Below the pieces are notes generated by a model. The model saw only the letters and a list, made by a program, of their open reading frames with translations. It did no database searches and was not told where the DNA came from. From Cyclobacterium jeungdonense (GTDB taxonomy: Bacteria; Bacteroidota; Bacteroidia; Cytophagales; Cyclobacteriaceae), in assembly GCF_010994275.1 (NCBI RefSeq), contig NZ_WMCD01000016.1:1-64000 (forward strand): a DNA stretch of 64,000 nucleotides, given 5' to 3'. The position numbers and the translations under genes are program-made. Positions 1 through 9,453 of the stretch are shown here, piece by piece. Each line of letters starts with the position of its first letter. Position 1 is the first letter of the stretch.

Positions 1-209
1 AAAGCCCCTTATCTTACAATCATTTTGGGAGTAATATCCCTTAAGAAAACGCGGTCTAAATTTACCCAACTGTCAGATAATATCGGAGCTATTACAATTT
101 ATTTCCAGAGTGAATATTCTACTGCCTGGCAGCTACCATTTCAATGCTTTTGTGCGCAAAGAAGCGGAGGCTTACTCCACTGCTATGCGATTCACAAAAG
201 TAGAGGCGG

Positions 210-668
210 CTATTTCGCCAACTTCACATCAATGGCACTCAGACCCTTCGGGGTTCGTTCGGTTTCGAAGGTAACCTGGTCGTTTTCACGAACATCATCT
301 ACCAAACCCTTAACGTGTACGAACACGCTATCTTGGGATTCCAGATCTTTGATAAAACCATATCCTTTGGATTCATTGAAAAAGGTGACTTTCCCCTTCC
401 TTCGTAGATCCTCCGGATCCACAGGAGCTTGTTTTGACACGCTTACTTCAATATCCTCCAATTCAATTTTTTTCTTCTTTACAGTTGGATCGGGAGGAGT
501 AGAAGTAATATTGCCTTCGTCATCTACATAGGCAATCATGTCATCCAGATCGCCCCCTTTATTGGAATTGGATTTTCTGGCTTCTTTCTTTTCTTCTTTC
601 TCTTTCTTCTTCCTTAATCTTTTTTTCTCTTTTTCTTTTTTGTTAAAAGTTTCTTTCGATTTTGCCAT
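210..668 (-). CDS. Cold-shock domain protein with long charged N-terminal extension
   Basis: 152 aa. The C-terminal half (about residues 90-152) is a cold-shock domain, a nucleic-acid-binding OB fold: GKVTFFNESKGYGFI carries the RNP1 motif (KGYGFI, residues 101-106) and VFVHV (115-119) is RNP2. The first ~35 residues are almost entirely Lys/Glu/Arg and are followed by an acidic linker, so the protein is about twice the length of a minimal CspA. Such extended cold-shock proteins are common in Bacteroidota; the likely role is RNA chaperone, with the basic tail adding RNA affinity (inference). Single gene, divergent from the esterase at 1045 across a 376-bp AT-rich gap. Confidence 0.9.
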   Translation of the reverse strand: MAKSKETFNKKEKEKKRLRKKKEKEEKKEARKSNSNKGGDLDDMIAYVDDEGNITSTPPDPTVKKKKIELEDIEVSVSKQAPVDPEDLRRKGKVTFFNESKGYGFIKDLESQDSVFVHVKGLVDDVRENDQVTFETERTPKGLSAIDVKLAK

Positions 669-1044
669 AAATTAATTTTTGTTGAACGTTACTTGTTCCT
701 AACTCACAACACAAATTATCCGAATAAGATTGCATAAAAGCGTGAAGTTTCTACTAATCGAATGACACTAGGAACTGAAATAAAAAAATCAATTTCGATC
801 AGAAACCTAATCCTGGACAGTATGTCTTGGCTTGTTAAGAATCACAAATTTGACCAAAAAAATGGATTTTTCCTATTTCATCGCCGCAATATATTTTCAA
901 ATATGCTTCTATTTTAATTTTATCCCTATTTAATTCGGGTTTGTGATTGGTATACTCAGGATTCCATTTTAATTTAGGAAACGTATATTTGCCAATAATT
1001 TCATTACAAACGAAAGTTTCCCACATCTAACCCATCCGCTATTT
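669..1044. other. Divergent intergenic region, 376 bp
   Basis: AT-rich spacer between the cold-shock gene (minus) and the esterase gene (plus); it must hold both promoters. I see no TAnnTTTG promoter with good spacing. A 63-codon minus-strand frame at 835-1026 is open and its translation looks protein-like, but I recognise no family; it may be chance or a gene remnant. Confidence 0.3.
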
Positions 1045-2328
1045 ATGAAAAAGACTGTATTATTCCTGTTTTTTTTAGTCTGGATAATTTCCTTTGATTC
1101 ATTGGCCCAATCCCAGCAGGGCCAGTACATCCGTATCATGGTCAGCCCATCAGCAACGAACATGGTTTACCGTACCGGAGAGGCCATCGCTTTTGATGTG
1201 GCGATCTACAAATTCGGACAATTAGTAAAGGACGCCGACATTCGGTACGAAATTGGTCCTGAGCTTATGAAACCCGAAATAGAGGGTCAGATGGTGCTAA
1301 AAAATGGAAGCGGGCAGATTAAAGGGGGACGGCTTTCCGTTCCGGGTTTTGTCAGGTGCAAAATCACCTATCAGGAAAATGGAGAAACGTACCAAAACAC
1401 TGGTACAGCCGGTATCGATCCCGAATCCATACAACCCACTACCAGTATCCCGGATGATTTTTCTGAATTCTGGAAAAAGAGCAAAGAGGAGCTGAGCCAA
1501 ATCCCCCTTGAGCCAGTCCTGACACACCTTCCCGATCGGTCAACGCACCTAACAGATGTATACCACGTACAATTCAGAAATATTAGTGGATACATTTATG
1601 GGATTCTAAGCAAGCCTAAAAAACCCGGTCACTATCCGGCCATTCTTCATGTTCCGGGAGCTGGAATTCGCCCCTATTATGGTGCCAATATCAATGAAAA
1701 CGTAATTTCATTGCAAATTGGTATTCATGGCATTCCGGTAAACCTGTACGATTCCCCCATTTACCAAAACCTTTCAGCTGGAGCCCTAAAGGATTACAAC
1801 CGGATCTTTCTGGAAGATAAAGACCGGTATTATTACAAAAGGGTGTATCTGGGCTGTGTTCGTGCGGTGGATTTCCTTTATTCCCTGGATGAATTCGATG
1901 GCGAAACGCTGGCCGTCATGGGAGGTAGCCAGGGAGGCGCCTTGTCCATTGTTACCGCCGGTCTTGATGACAGAATTGACTTCCTGGTTAGTTATTACCC
2001 CGCCCTTTCAGACCTTACCGGATACCTGCACGGACGTGCCGGTGGTTGGCCCCATTTATTCAAGGATGAATGGACCAATCAACCTGCCAAGGTTGCTACC
2101 TCGAGGTATTACGACGTGGCGAATTTTGCCCGATTTGTAAAAGTACCTGGCTTCTATTCCTGGGGATTCAATGATAATGTTTGCCCGCCGACCTCCATGT
2201 ATTCGGCCTATAATGTCATACCTGGTGATAAGATGTTATCACTCTATCAGGATGCGGCTCATTGGCGCTATGCTGAACAAAGCGAAGAAGGTCATGCATG
2301 GATCATGAAAAAACTGGGGGTAGAATAA
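1045..2328 (+). CDS. Secreted acetyl-xylan-esterase-like alpha/beta hydrolase (AXE1 family)
   Basis: 427 aa. A signal peptide (MKKTVLFLFFLVWIISF, cleavage after the Ala-Gln region near residue 21) predicts export. An N-terminal Ig-like segment (~25-125) precedes the hydrolase fold. The nucleophile elbow GGSQGG places the catalytic Ser at 295; the AXE1-type GFNDNVCPP supplies Asp377; His406 (AAHW) or His417 (EGHAW) completes the triad. Family members remove acetyl groups from xylan and related sugars; this substrate is not proven here. The gene stands alone on the plus strand and converges on the FAD oxidoreductase, with a shared hairpin at 2346-2378. Confidence 0.82.
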   Translation: MKKTVLFLFFLVWIISFDSLAQSQQGQYIRIMVSPSATNMVYRTGEAIAFDVAIYKFGQLVKDADIRYEIGPELMKPEIEGQMVLKNGSGQIKGGRLSVPGFVRCKITYQENGETYQNTGTAGIDPESIQPTTSIPDDFSEFWKKSKEELSQIPLEPVLTHLPDRSTHLTDVYHVQFRNISGYIYGILSKPKKPGHYPAILHVPGAGIRPYYGANINENVISLQIGIHGIPVNLYDSPIYQNLSAGALKDYNRIFLEDKDRYYYKRVYLGCVRAVDFLYSLDEFDGETLAVMGGSQGGALSIVTAGLDDRIDFLVSYYPALSDLTGYLHGRAGGWPHLFKDEWTNQPAKVATSRYYDVANFARFVKVPGFYSWGFNDNVCPPTSMYSAYNVIPGDKMLSLYQDAAHWRYAEQSEEGHAWIMKKLGVE

Positions 2329-2345
2329 TGTATTCAAATGATGAG

Positions 2346-2378
2346 CCGGCAGGGGTATTTCGTCAGACCCGCTGCCGG
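2346..2378. terminator. Hairpin between convergent genes, probable terminator
   Basis: CCGGCAGGGGT (2346-2356) pairs with ACCCGCTGCCGG (2367-2378) through 11 bp with one bulged G, leaving a 10-base loop. It sits 18 bp after the esterase stop and just before the stop of the minus-strand FAD oxidoreductase. A T-rich stretch follows on the plus strand, so it probably ends esterase transcription. Confidence 0.6.
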
Positions 2379-2388
2379 ATCACTTCGT

Positions 2389-4110
2389 TTATTTTTCAGG
2401 CCAGCTTGTTTCTATTCCCTGAGATCGGATAAAATTTTGAAACTCGCCCAATAAGGATCTGTCTTCCCGGATTACTCTTGGACGAACCTTTTTTTCGAGG
2501 GCAAATGGTACCAGCATTCCAACAGCTTCCCCGATGCTCCACTCTACCGGGTGCAGTCTGTAGCATCCGTTGGTAATGTGGGTAGTACCTATGTTTTTAT
2601 TTGCAGGTATTAAATTCTCTGTTTTTATGGGTATCAGGGCCCCTAATGGAATCTGAAAGGGCAACGAACCAAAATCAATGTAATTATCTCCACCGGAACT
2701 AGGGTGCAGGTCAATATGGTAATACCCTATACCCACGCTATCGTAAAAATCCGCAGCGGTGAGTTCCTCACCACTCAGTCCGGAAATCTGCGCGCGTTGT
2801 TCGGCGCCAACATGTTCCTCAAGAACCGTAAATAAGGCCTTTATTCTTCTGGATTCCCGTACATACGGATATTTTGCCAGGCCATCGGAGCTACCCATCA
2901 GGTCATGCCGCAATCGCAAACCAGGCCAACCTTTTCCCCCATCCGGCCTGGGGGCTTCTGTTTGCAGCCAGTAAAGCATGGAAAGGCTTTGCTGCTTACC
3001 CGCATTAACATGACGGTTAAATTCTGCCTCACTGACGTCAATGATATTTCCGGATACGTAGTCATTTTGAGGCCAATTGACGATGGTGGCATCCCCCTGA
3101 TAAAACCCGGGAATAAAATTTTGCCGATCTAATATTCGCCTATAAAGCATCAGGTTAAGCTTATCGCCGGTAGGTATCCCTTCCGGGTGAAAACCCAGTT
3201 CTTTTGGCTCCAGGTTACGGGGATTACTGTAGTTGAGTTCCAGCATTTTCCCTGCCCATGGAGGATCCATTTTAGGGGTGAAATTTCTCCAATAGGCATA
3301 ATCGGCTGGTTTAGCAATGGTCCAGTCCTCCCCTTTGACATAATCCATAGCAAAACAAACTGTAAATGCCTGATTGTTGTCCGGCCGGTGGATGCTTCCA
3401 GCATGTAATTCGCCGGTATCTGACCTGGATTCACTGCCGGTGATGTATTCAGTACCTGTAAGGGGTAATAAGTCTCCAAGCTCCGTAGCATCTACAAAGT
3501 ACTTGCCTTTGGTGATGATATTGCTGCCCGTTCCTGTATTTTTAAAAATCAATTCCTGAACGCGGTTCTGGCTTACTTTAGCAGAAACAACTTTGTGCTC
3601 TTTTAGGATGATAATTTTCCGGGCACTTTCGTAGGGTGCAAACATTTCTTCCAGTACCCGGTGCGCTACCTTAGGCTCATGGCACAAGCGGGAAACTGAT
3701 CCATTTCCAGGATTCAGGCGTTCATTTGCAGCAGCTTCCGGAGTAAGGGGATAGCGGCGCTTGTAATACTCCCGGATATTTTCTCGAAACTGCCTGTAAA
3801 GCACAGGTGCACCATGGGTTTCGATCCATTGGTGTTCGTCAGGTGGCACACCTTGCTGGGACAACTGCCCTCCCAACCAGTCTGTCTCTTCGGTCATCAG
3901 TACAGAAAGGCCGTTTCTAAGGGCGGCCAAAGCCGATGCGCAACCTCCCAAACCTGCTCCTGCAATGACCAGGTCGGCTTCAAAAACCGCTCCGTTTTCC
4001 GCCACCTGCACCTCCCTATTTATTCCCAGTGCGGCAGCTGGTACACCTGCCATGGAAGCAAATGAACTGGTTCCAAGGGCTACCTTACCAATAAAGTCTC
4101 TTCTCTTCAT
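2389..4110 (-). CDS. Exported FAD-dependent oxidoreductase (FAD_oxidored family)
   Basis: 573 aa. The N terminus MKRRDFIGKVALG has a twin-arginine motif (RR at 3-4) and a hydrophobic stretch, which predicts export of the folded flavoprotein by Tat. The FAD-binding Rossmann motif GAGLGG is at 51-56, and ETDWLGGQLSQQG is typical of PF12831. The C-terminal region (ITNGCYRLHPVEWSIGE) resembles the FAD-contacting tail of such proteins. The substrate is unknown; family members in Bacteroidota often lie beside sugar-use genes. It follows the AGE epimerase by 40 bp on the same strand and is probably the last gene of the MFS-AGE-FAD run. Confidence 0.85.
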   Translation of the reverse strand: MKRRDFIGKVALGTSSFASMAGVPAAALGINREVQVAENGAVFEADLVIAGAGLGGCASALAALRNGLSVLMTEETDWLGGQLSQQGVPPDEHQWIETHGAPVLYRQFRENIREYYKRRYPLTPEAAANERLNPGNGSVSRLCHEPKVAHRVLEEMFAPYESARKIIILKEHKVVSAKVSQNRVQELIFKNTGTGSNIITKGKYFVDATELGDLLPLTGTEYITGSESRSDTGELHAGSIHRPDNNQAFTVCFAMDYVKGEDWTIAKPADYAYWRNFTPKMDPPWAGKMLELNYSNPRNLEPKELGFHPEGIPTGDKLNLMLYRRILDRQNFIPGFYQGDATIVNWPQNDYVSGNIIDVSEAEFNRHVNAGKQQSLSMLYWLQTEAPRPDGGKGWPGLRLRHDLMGSSDGLAKYPYVRESRRIKALFTVLEEHVGAEQRAQISGLSGEELTAADFYDSVGIGYYHIDLHPSSGGDNYIDFGSLPFQIPLGALIPIKTENLIPANKNIGTTHITNGCYRLHPVEWSIGEAVGMLVPFALEKKVRPRVIREDRSLLGEFQNFIRSQGIETSWPEK

Positions 4111-4150
4111 ACGATTACTATTCTTGGGCTGATTGATGATGTTATTATAC

Positions 4151-5305
4151 TTATAGTTGACCTAATGTTTGCCATACCTGAAAAAGACCTCTGGGAACGT
4201 GGAAACAACCTTTCCACTTTCCACCCTTCAATGGTAGCTGTACCTTTCCATACCGGTCCAGGTAGCCAAACCATTCCGGATAATCCGGGTCTTTAAAATG
4301 GGTCCAGGTGTATTCATGTACTTTTTCGAACCAACTCATGCAAACCGGATCACCCGTCATCTGGAATGCTTTGGCCAGAAACACCAGGCATTCCAGATGC
4401 ACCCACCACAGCTTCTGATTCCATTCCAGTTTATCTGGGGGATGGCCTTTGCAATCCATAAAATAATAGATTCCACCGTATTCGGAATCCCACCCGTACT
4501 CCAGAGTTCGCAATCCGGTTTCAATGGCTCTATCTCTTAAAATATGATCTCCAAATCGATGCGAAAGGTCCAGCATAAACCACATGGCCTCAATTGCATG
4601 ACCCGGACTGGTCAGCCTTCCTTCAAAGGAATCACAGAAACTGCCGTCTTCCAAGACATTTTCCAGGACCAGCCCCGAATTGCTATCCAGAAATACTTCC
4701 ATCACCTCGTGAATAACTCCCGGAACCAGCTCTTTTACCAGATCCTTACCCAAAAGTGACTCCATTTCAAGTGTCAGGTTGCTCAAAATCATGGGTAGCG
4801 CAAAACTCTTTAGATTTCGGGTACCGGGAAAAGCCTTATTGTACTTCCCTTTGGGATTGCTTCTTCGCGAGAGGATGTTTTCGAAGGTATTCACCGCCAA
4901 GCGGGCAAATTCCTCCTGTGGATCTACTTTATATAAAGCTGAAAAGGCCATGGCTGCAAAACAGTCCGAAAAGATGTTGTAGGGCTGCACCAAAGGCTCC
5001 CCAGCTTGGTTTAGTGAAAAATAAAAATTTCCGGCTACATCCCTGCCATTGTTTTTAAGAAAATGAGCTCCTTTCCTGGCCATATTCAGCCAGTCAGGTT
5101 TTAAATCCACCTTTTTACAGAGCATGGAAAATAGCCATACCTGCCGGGCTTGTAACCAAACGAATTTGTCGGTATCGTATACCTGTCCCTTTTGATCCAA
5201 ACAGGTAAAATACCCCCCATACCTTTTATCAAGACTATGATCTTGCCAAAAAGGGATTACCTGATCGAGAAGTTCATTTTTGTAAGTATCCAGATACTGT
5301 TTCAT
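4151..5305 (-). CDS. N-acylglucosamine 2-epimerase (AGE) family epimerase/isomerase
   Basis: 384 aa, usual length for the family and cytoplasmic (no signal peptide). The N terminus (FWQDHSLDKRYGGYFTCLD) and WLQARQVWLFSML match the conserved first helices of the AGE (alpha/alpha)6 barrel; EYGGIYYFMD and KLWWVHLECL carry later conserved residues. Known members interconvert GlcNAc/ManNAc, glucose/mannose, or cellobiose and related disaccharides; which applies cannot be read from the sequence. It lies between a sugar permease upstream and an exported FAD oxidoreductase downstream, which supports a role in using an imported sugar. Confidence 0.85.
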   Translation of the reverse strand: MKQYLDTYKNELLDQVIPFWQDHSLDKRYGGYFTCLDQKGQVYDTDKFVWLQARQVWLFSMLCKKVDLKPDWLNMARKGAHFLKNNGRDVAGNFYFSLNQAGEPLVQPYNIFSDCFAAMAFSALYKVDPQEEFARLAVNTFENILSRRSNPKGKYNKAFPGTRNLKSFALPMILSNLTLEMESLLGKDLVKELVPGVIHEVMEVFLDSNSGLVLENVLEDGSFCDSFEGRLTSPGHAIEAMWFMLDLSHRFGDHILRDRAIETGLRTLEYGWDSEYGGIYYFMDCKGHPPDKLEWNQKLWWVHLECLVFLAKAFQMTGDPVCMSWFEKVHEYTWTHFKDPDYPEWFGYLDRYGKVQLPLKGGKWKGCFHVPRGLFQVWQTLGQL

Positions 5306-5401
5306 CTGTTTATAATTGTTTCTTAATGGTCACATGGAATCTTTGACGATTAAAATAATCATTGCCCTGTGTGTTTAATGATGATTTTAATCGTGTCGAT
5401 T

Positions 5402-6826
5402 TCATACCGTATTCTTTTGATTTTTTTCATCTCCCAACCAATAGGATTCAATATCTTCGAGGCTCCTGCCTGCTGTTTCCGGGATTTTCTTCCAAATAAG
5501 ATACAGGTAAGGGAAACACATCATCGCAAAGAACAGAAAGGTCCCTGATGGTCCCAGCTTTTCCAAAAACCAAGGGGTCAATTGCCCCACCAGATAAGTC
5601 CCTACCCACAAGGAAAATCCGGCAATAGACATGGCCAGCCCCCGGATTTTATTTGGATACATTTCCGAAAGCAAGACAAAGATTACCGCTGAAATGCTTA
5701 TGGCAGTGCAGAAAATATACACCAGAAACAGGGTCAGTAGGAATAATGAAGATAACCCCAAATTGGAACCAGCGTAAAAATAGAAACTAATCAAGACTAA
5801 GCTAAGAATCATTCCGCTTACCCCAAAATACACCAGTTTTTTTCTACCCACTTTATCAATGATCAGCAGGGCCAAAATAGTGGTCAGAACATTGACCAAG
5901 CCTACCATCACCTGGTAAAACAATGCATCTCCACCAGATAATCCACTTTGCTCAAAAATCCCAGGACCATAATACAATACTGCGTTTACTCCCATAAATT
6001 GCCCTAATACCGCAATGGCCATCCCATAAAGAACGGGCCGGAGGATCTTTGGGTTTTTCAACAGTTCGAAGTTGGATTCGCTGGTTTTAGCTGCCTGTTT
6101 TTTCACTTCATCGATTTTCATTTCTGCAAGCTTCCTGTCCGGATATAATCTGCTAAAAATCTTCTCCGCACGACCTAGACGTTGGTTGATGACCAACCAT
6201 CTGGGACTTTCCGGTATGACAAACAATACCAACAGAAAAACCAATGCAGGCAGCAGTTCCATACCAAGCATTCCCCTCCACACCTGCTGGTGGAAAAGCA
6301 AATCCCAGGGCTTCTGTTCCCTAAAAAGGTCCGTTACTGACCATTCCAATAGCTGAAAATTGACCAGGTAAGCGCCAAGAAAGCCTACGGTTATGGCCAA
6401 TTGGTACAAGGATACCAGGCTGCCCCGGATGTTGGCTGGAGCCACCTCTGAAATATACATAGGAGATACGATTGAAACCATTCCAATACCTGCCCCCCCA
6501 ATAATCCTGTAAATGACGAGTGAAAAAAAAGTAGGAGCCAAAGCACATCCCAAGGCCGATATAGCGAACAACAATGCCGCCAATAACATTACCCGCTTTC
6601 TGCCAAAACGATCCGCCAGGCGACCAGCAATGGTCACCCCCAAAATGGAACCCAGCAAGGCACAGCCCACATACCAGCCTTGGGCCATGGCATCCAAATC
6701 GAATAGCTCGCTTACCTGACCGATAGTTCCGGATACCACCGCTGTGTCATATCCAAACAGAAACCCTCCCATCGCTGCAATTAGCGATAGTGTCAGGATA
6801 TACCTAAACGAAGCATCAAAAATCAT
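5402..6826 (-). CDS. MFS sugar transporter (sugar porter family)
   Basis: 474 aa, about 12 membrane segments. Sugar-porter signatures are present in order: GGFLFGYDTAVVSG in TM1, GRLADRFGRKR between TM2 and TM3, PESPRWLV after TM6, DKVGRKKL between TM8 and TM9, and PETAGRSLEDIE at the C-terminal end. This set is typical of the XylE/GLUT-like proton symporters. It is the first gene of the minus-strand MFS-AGE-FAD run, 96 bp ahead of the epimerase, so it probably imports the sugar the epimerase acts on. Confidence 0.9.
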   Translation of the reverse strand: MIFDASFRYILTLSLIAAMGGFLFGYDTAVVSGTIGQVSELFDLDAMAQGWYVGCALLGSILGVTIAGRLADRFGRKRVMLLAALLFAISALGCALAPTFFSLVIYRIIGGAGIGMVSIVSPMYISEVAPANIRGSLVSLYQLAITVGFLGAYLVNFQLLEWSVTDLFREQKPWDLLFHQQVWRGMLGMELLPALVFLLVLFVIPESPRWLVINQRLGRAEKIFSRLYPDRKLAEMKIDEVKKQAAKTSESNFELLKNPKILRPVLYGMAIAVLGQFMGVNAVLYYGPGIFEQSGLSGGDALFYQVMVGLVNVLTTILALLIIDKVGRKKLVYFGVSGMILSLVLISFYFYAGSNLGLSSLFLLTLFLVYIFCTAISISAVIFVLLSEMYPNKIRGLAMSIAGFSLWVGTYLVGQLTPWFLEKLGPSGTFLFFAMMCFPYLYLIWKKIPETAGRSLEDIESYWLGDEKNQKNTV

Positions 6827-6936
6827 GTCTTAGCAGCATTATTGGTGGAAAATACATTTTTATTGTTGTTGTTTTCTATTTGGAAAAAGATTGGTTTGTA
6901 TGGATATCTCAAATAACAAGCGGAGAAGTAAATCTG

Positions 6937-8043
6937 CTAATCATCCAGGTTCCAATCAGGGATGGACCAGAATCTATCCTTATCGTACCTTAATTTCCCT
7001 GACGAAATCACCAAAGGAGACGAAACGTTATTCCGATAGAGCATGCCAGTCCCTAAGCCCTGTGGAAGTATGGGATTCAGGGAAGATGTCAATTGAGCAA
7101 TGGCATTTAGCCCAATATTGCTTTCCAAAGCTGATGTCATCCACCATCCTATTCCCATATCCTCAGCAAGACGGATCCACTCTTGTGTAGCCAAAATGCC
7201 TCCTACTAAGGTGGGTTTCAAAATCAGGTAAGCCGGTTTCAGGTCCTCCAGCAAGGCTTTTTTCTGGCGGAAATCGTTAATACCAATTAATTCCTCATCC
7301 AGCGCAATCGGTATGGGTGATGTTCGGCATAATTGAGCCATTGCATGCCGATTGCCAGGGTGAATAGGCTGTTCAATACTATGAATTTCCAGCTTCGCTA
7401 ATCGCTCCATCCTTACCATGGCCTCATTTGGATCGAAAGCACCATTGGCATCTACCCTTAGCGATATCACCTCTTTGCTGTATTTTTTTCGGATCGACTC
7501 CAATAATGCCAATTCCATTTCAAAATCAATCGCACCAATCTTCATCTTGATGCACTCAAAGCCCTCTTGTAGTTTTTGGTCTATCTGTGCTTTCATAAAT
7601 CGTTTTTCGCCCATCCAGATAAGCCCATTGATGGGGATTGCACTGCCGTGCTCGTAAAAACTGTTCGGAAGAATTTTTCTCGTCCCCCCATTTACGAGAT
7701 CCAACAGTGCTGTCTCAAGCCCAAATCTGAGACTAGGGTATTCATCTAACCCCACCTCGGATAGCATCGTCAGGATAGTTGTTGGATCCTTCGAAAAAGA
7801 TATTTTCTCCAGTTTATTTAACACTTCATTAGCCCGATCCAAAAAATCCGGAAGGTCATCCGGACTCAGCCCTTTCAAAGGTCCTGCCTCACCAATCCCG
7901 TAGATGTCCGGAAAAACAGGGGATTGTACCTGAATGAAATGCGTTTGCTTTTCCGTCAACACCCCCCTGCTGGTACCCGCATCGAAGGTAAAGTCCAGGG
8001 AGTAAGGCTTGATTGCTGCTTTAATTTTAAAGGTTTGCGCCAT
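6937..8043 (-). CDS. menC: o-Succinylbenzoate synthase (enolase superfamily)
   Basis: 368 aa. Enolase-superfamily barrel with KMK (166-168), metal ligands Asp198 (RVDAN), Glu224 (IEQP) and Asp249 (ALDE), and the second-face Lys276 (LKP). The N-terminal AGTSRGVLTEKQT and C-terminal SALESNIGLNAIAQ/GLGTGMLY segments match the MenC of Bacteroidota as I recall it, which makes OSB from SHCHC in menaquinone synthesis. Dipeptide (Ala-Glu) epimerase is the main alternative within the superfamily. No other men gene is visible here. It diverges from queA. Confidence 0.75.
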   Translation of the reverse strand: MAQTFKIKAAIKPYSLDFTFDAGTSRGVLTEKQTHFIQVQSPVFPDIYGIGEAGPLKGLSPDDLPDFLDRANEVLNKLEKISFSKDPTTILTMLSEVGLDEYPSLRFGLETALLDLVNGGTRKILPNSFYEHGSAIPINGLIWMGEKRFMKAQIDQKLQEGFECIKMKIGAIDFEMELALLESIRKKYSKEVISLRVDANGAFDPNEAMVRMERLAKLEIHSIEQPIHPGNRHAMAQLCRTSPIPIALDEELIGINDFRQKKALLEDLKPAYLILKPTLVGGILATQEWIRLAEDMGIGWWMTSALESNIGLNAIAQLTSSLNPILPQGLGTGMLYRNNVSSPLVISSGKLRYDKDRFWSIPDWNLDD

Positions 8044-8180
8044 AACGAAATTTTATTGCTTTCAAATATGCGCATTTTCTTTTAATCCCGATATCCTTTT
8101 ATACCCAAATCCTGCTGATGACCTCGCAAATAGTCGAACTGGTGCAAAACCATGCTGCAAGCAATTGAACCAAAAGTTCT

Positions 8181-8188
8181 TATATTTG
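8181..8188 (+). promoter_or_regulatory. Bacteroidota-type -7 promoter element for queA
   Basis: TATATTTG matches the TAnnTTTG consensus exactly. A TTG at 8165-8167 is closer than the usual -33 spacing, so the upstream box is uncertain. Transcription would begin around 8195, which rules out the upstream in-frame ATG at 8152 and supports the ATG at 8227. Confidence 0.55.
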
Positions 8189-8226
8189 CCCCAATTTCTG
8201 AACCCAAGGATTACTCAATATTGCAC

Positions 8227-9447
8227 ATGGAGATTACCCCAACCCTTAAGGATTACGACTACCATTTACCGGAAGCATTCATCGCCAAATTCCCTTTGAA
8301 AAAGCGGGATGCCTCCAAATTACTTCATTATGAAAATGGGAAAATCCAACATTTTCATTTTTGGGACCTACCCGCGATCCTGCCTGCCAATACTCATTTG
8401 GTATTCAATGATACCAAGGTAATTCCTGCCAGACTTCATTTTAGAAAATCCACCGGTGCAGCTATCGAGCTTTTTTTACTAACCCCCCTCAGGCCTTCGA
8501 CGCTAATTCCACAAAGCATGCAAAGCCATGGGCCGGTGGTTTGGGAATGTATGGTGGGAAACTTAAAGCGATGGAAAGAAGGTGAGGAGATTGAATGCGT
8601 AATCCCGGTAAATCAAAAAAACGTGCTCCTACGAGCAAAATTACTTTCAAAGGATACGAAAGAAGTGGAGTTCCGTTGGGAACCGGCAGAACTTACTTTT
8701 GCCTCGATTGTCGAAGCTAGCGGAGAAGTGCCCCTCCCTCCGTATCTAAACAGAAAAGCCAATGATACGGATAAATTACGGTACCAAACGGTCTATTCAA
8801 AAACCCAAGGAGCAGTAGCCGCCCCCACTGCAGGATTGCATTTCACAGAAAATACCCTATCGGAAATCAAAAAAAGAAAAATCACCCTTCATTACCTTAC
8901 CCTTCATGTAGGAGCGGGTACATTTTTGCCCATTAAGCATCAAAACATCCTGGATCACCCCATGCATCGGGAACAAATGGTGTTTTCCAAAGAAAACATC
9001 GCAAATTTGTGTAGTACCAAGGGCAATATCGTAGCGGTCGGTACCACCTCCTTACGATCCCTGGAAAGCTTATACTGGTATGGGGTTAAATTAATTTCGG
9101 GGACTAATACCGAATTTCATGTAGATAAGTTGGAACCCTACACCGGAAATGAAAAAAACATCTCAAAAGAAAAAAGCTTCGAAGCCATATTGTCTCATTT
9201 GGAAAGTACTAACCAAACTTACCTGATTGGTACTACAGAAATATTTATTTTTCCAGGCTATCGATTCAGGGTCTGTAATGGTCTGGTTACCAATTTTCAT
9301 CAACCCTGTTCCACGCTAATTCTGCTGATTGCTGCATTCACCCATCAGCAATGGAGGGAGATTTACGAAGAAGCATTAAATAAGGAATACCGTTTTTTGA
9401 GTTATGGAGACAGCAGTTTGCTCTGGAACAACAAAAGGTACCAGTGA
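8227..9447 (+). CDS. queA: S-adenosylmethionine:tRNA ribosyltransferase-isomerase (QueA family)
   Basis: 406 aa from the chosen start (MEITPTLKDYDYHLPEAFIA). An in-frame ATG 75 bases upstream exists, but a perfect promoter element lies between the two. QueA motifs: YHLPEAFIAKFPLKKRDASKLL-type N terminus, GAVAAPTAGLHFT, VGAGTFLPI, TTSLRSLES and NFHQPCSTLILL at the C terminus. The enzyme moves the ribosyl group of SAM to preQ1 in tRNA, giving epoxyqueuosine. At ~406 aa it is longer than E. coli QueA (356 aa); some Bacteroidota carry a second, longer QueA-like protein, and this may be that form. Confidence 0.85.
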   Translation: MEITPTLKDYDYHLPEAFIAKFPLKKRDASKLLHYENGKIQHFHFWDLPAILPANTHLVFNDTKVIPARLHFRKSTGAAIELFLLTPLRPSTLIPQSMQSHGPVVWECMVGNLKRWKEGEEIECVIPVNQKNVLLRAKLLSKDTKEVEFRWEPAELTFASIVEASGEVPLPPYLNRKANDTDKLRYQTVYSKTQGAVAAPTAGLHFTENTLSEIKKRKITLHYLTLHVGAGTFLPIKHQNILDHPMHREQMVFSKENIANLCSTKGNIVAVGTTSLRSLESLYWYGVKLISGTNTEFHVDKLEPYTGNEKNISKEKSFEAILSHLESTNQTYLIGTTEIFIFPGYRFRVCNGLVTNFHQPCSTLILLIAAFTHQQWREIYEEALNKEYRFLSYGDSSLLWNNKRYQ

Positions 9448-9453
9448 TTTTTT

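Noticed and set aside
25..531. 168-codon plus-strand frame over the cold-shock gene
   Set aside because: Antisense to a clear cold-shock domain; Ser/Thr-rich shadow.
835..1026. 63-codon minus-strand frame in the first intergenic gap
   Set aside because: Protein-like but too short and unrecognised to call; noted under the intergenic entry.
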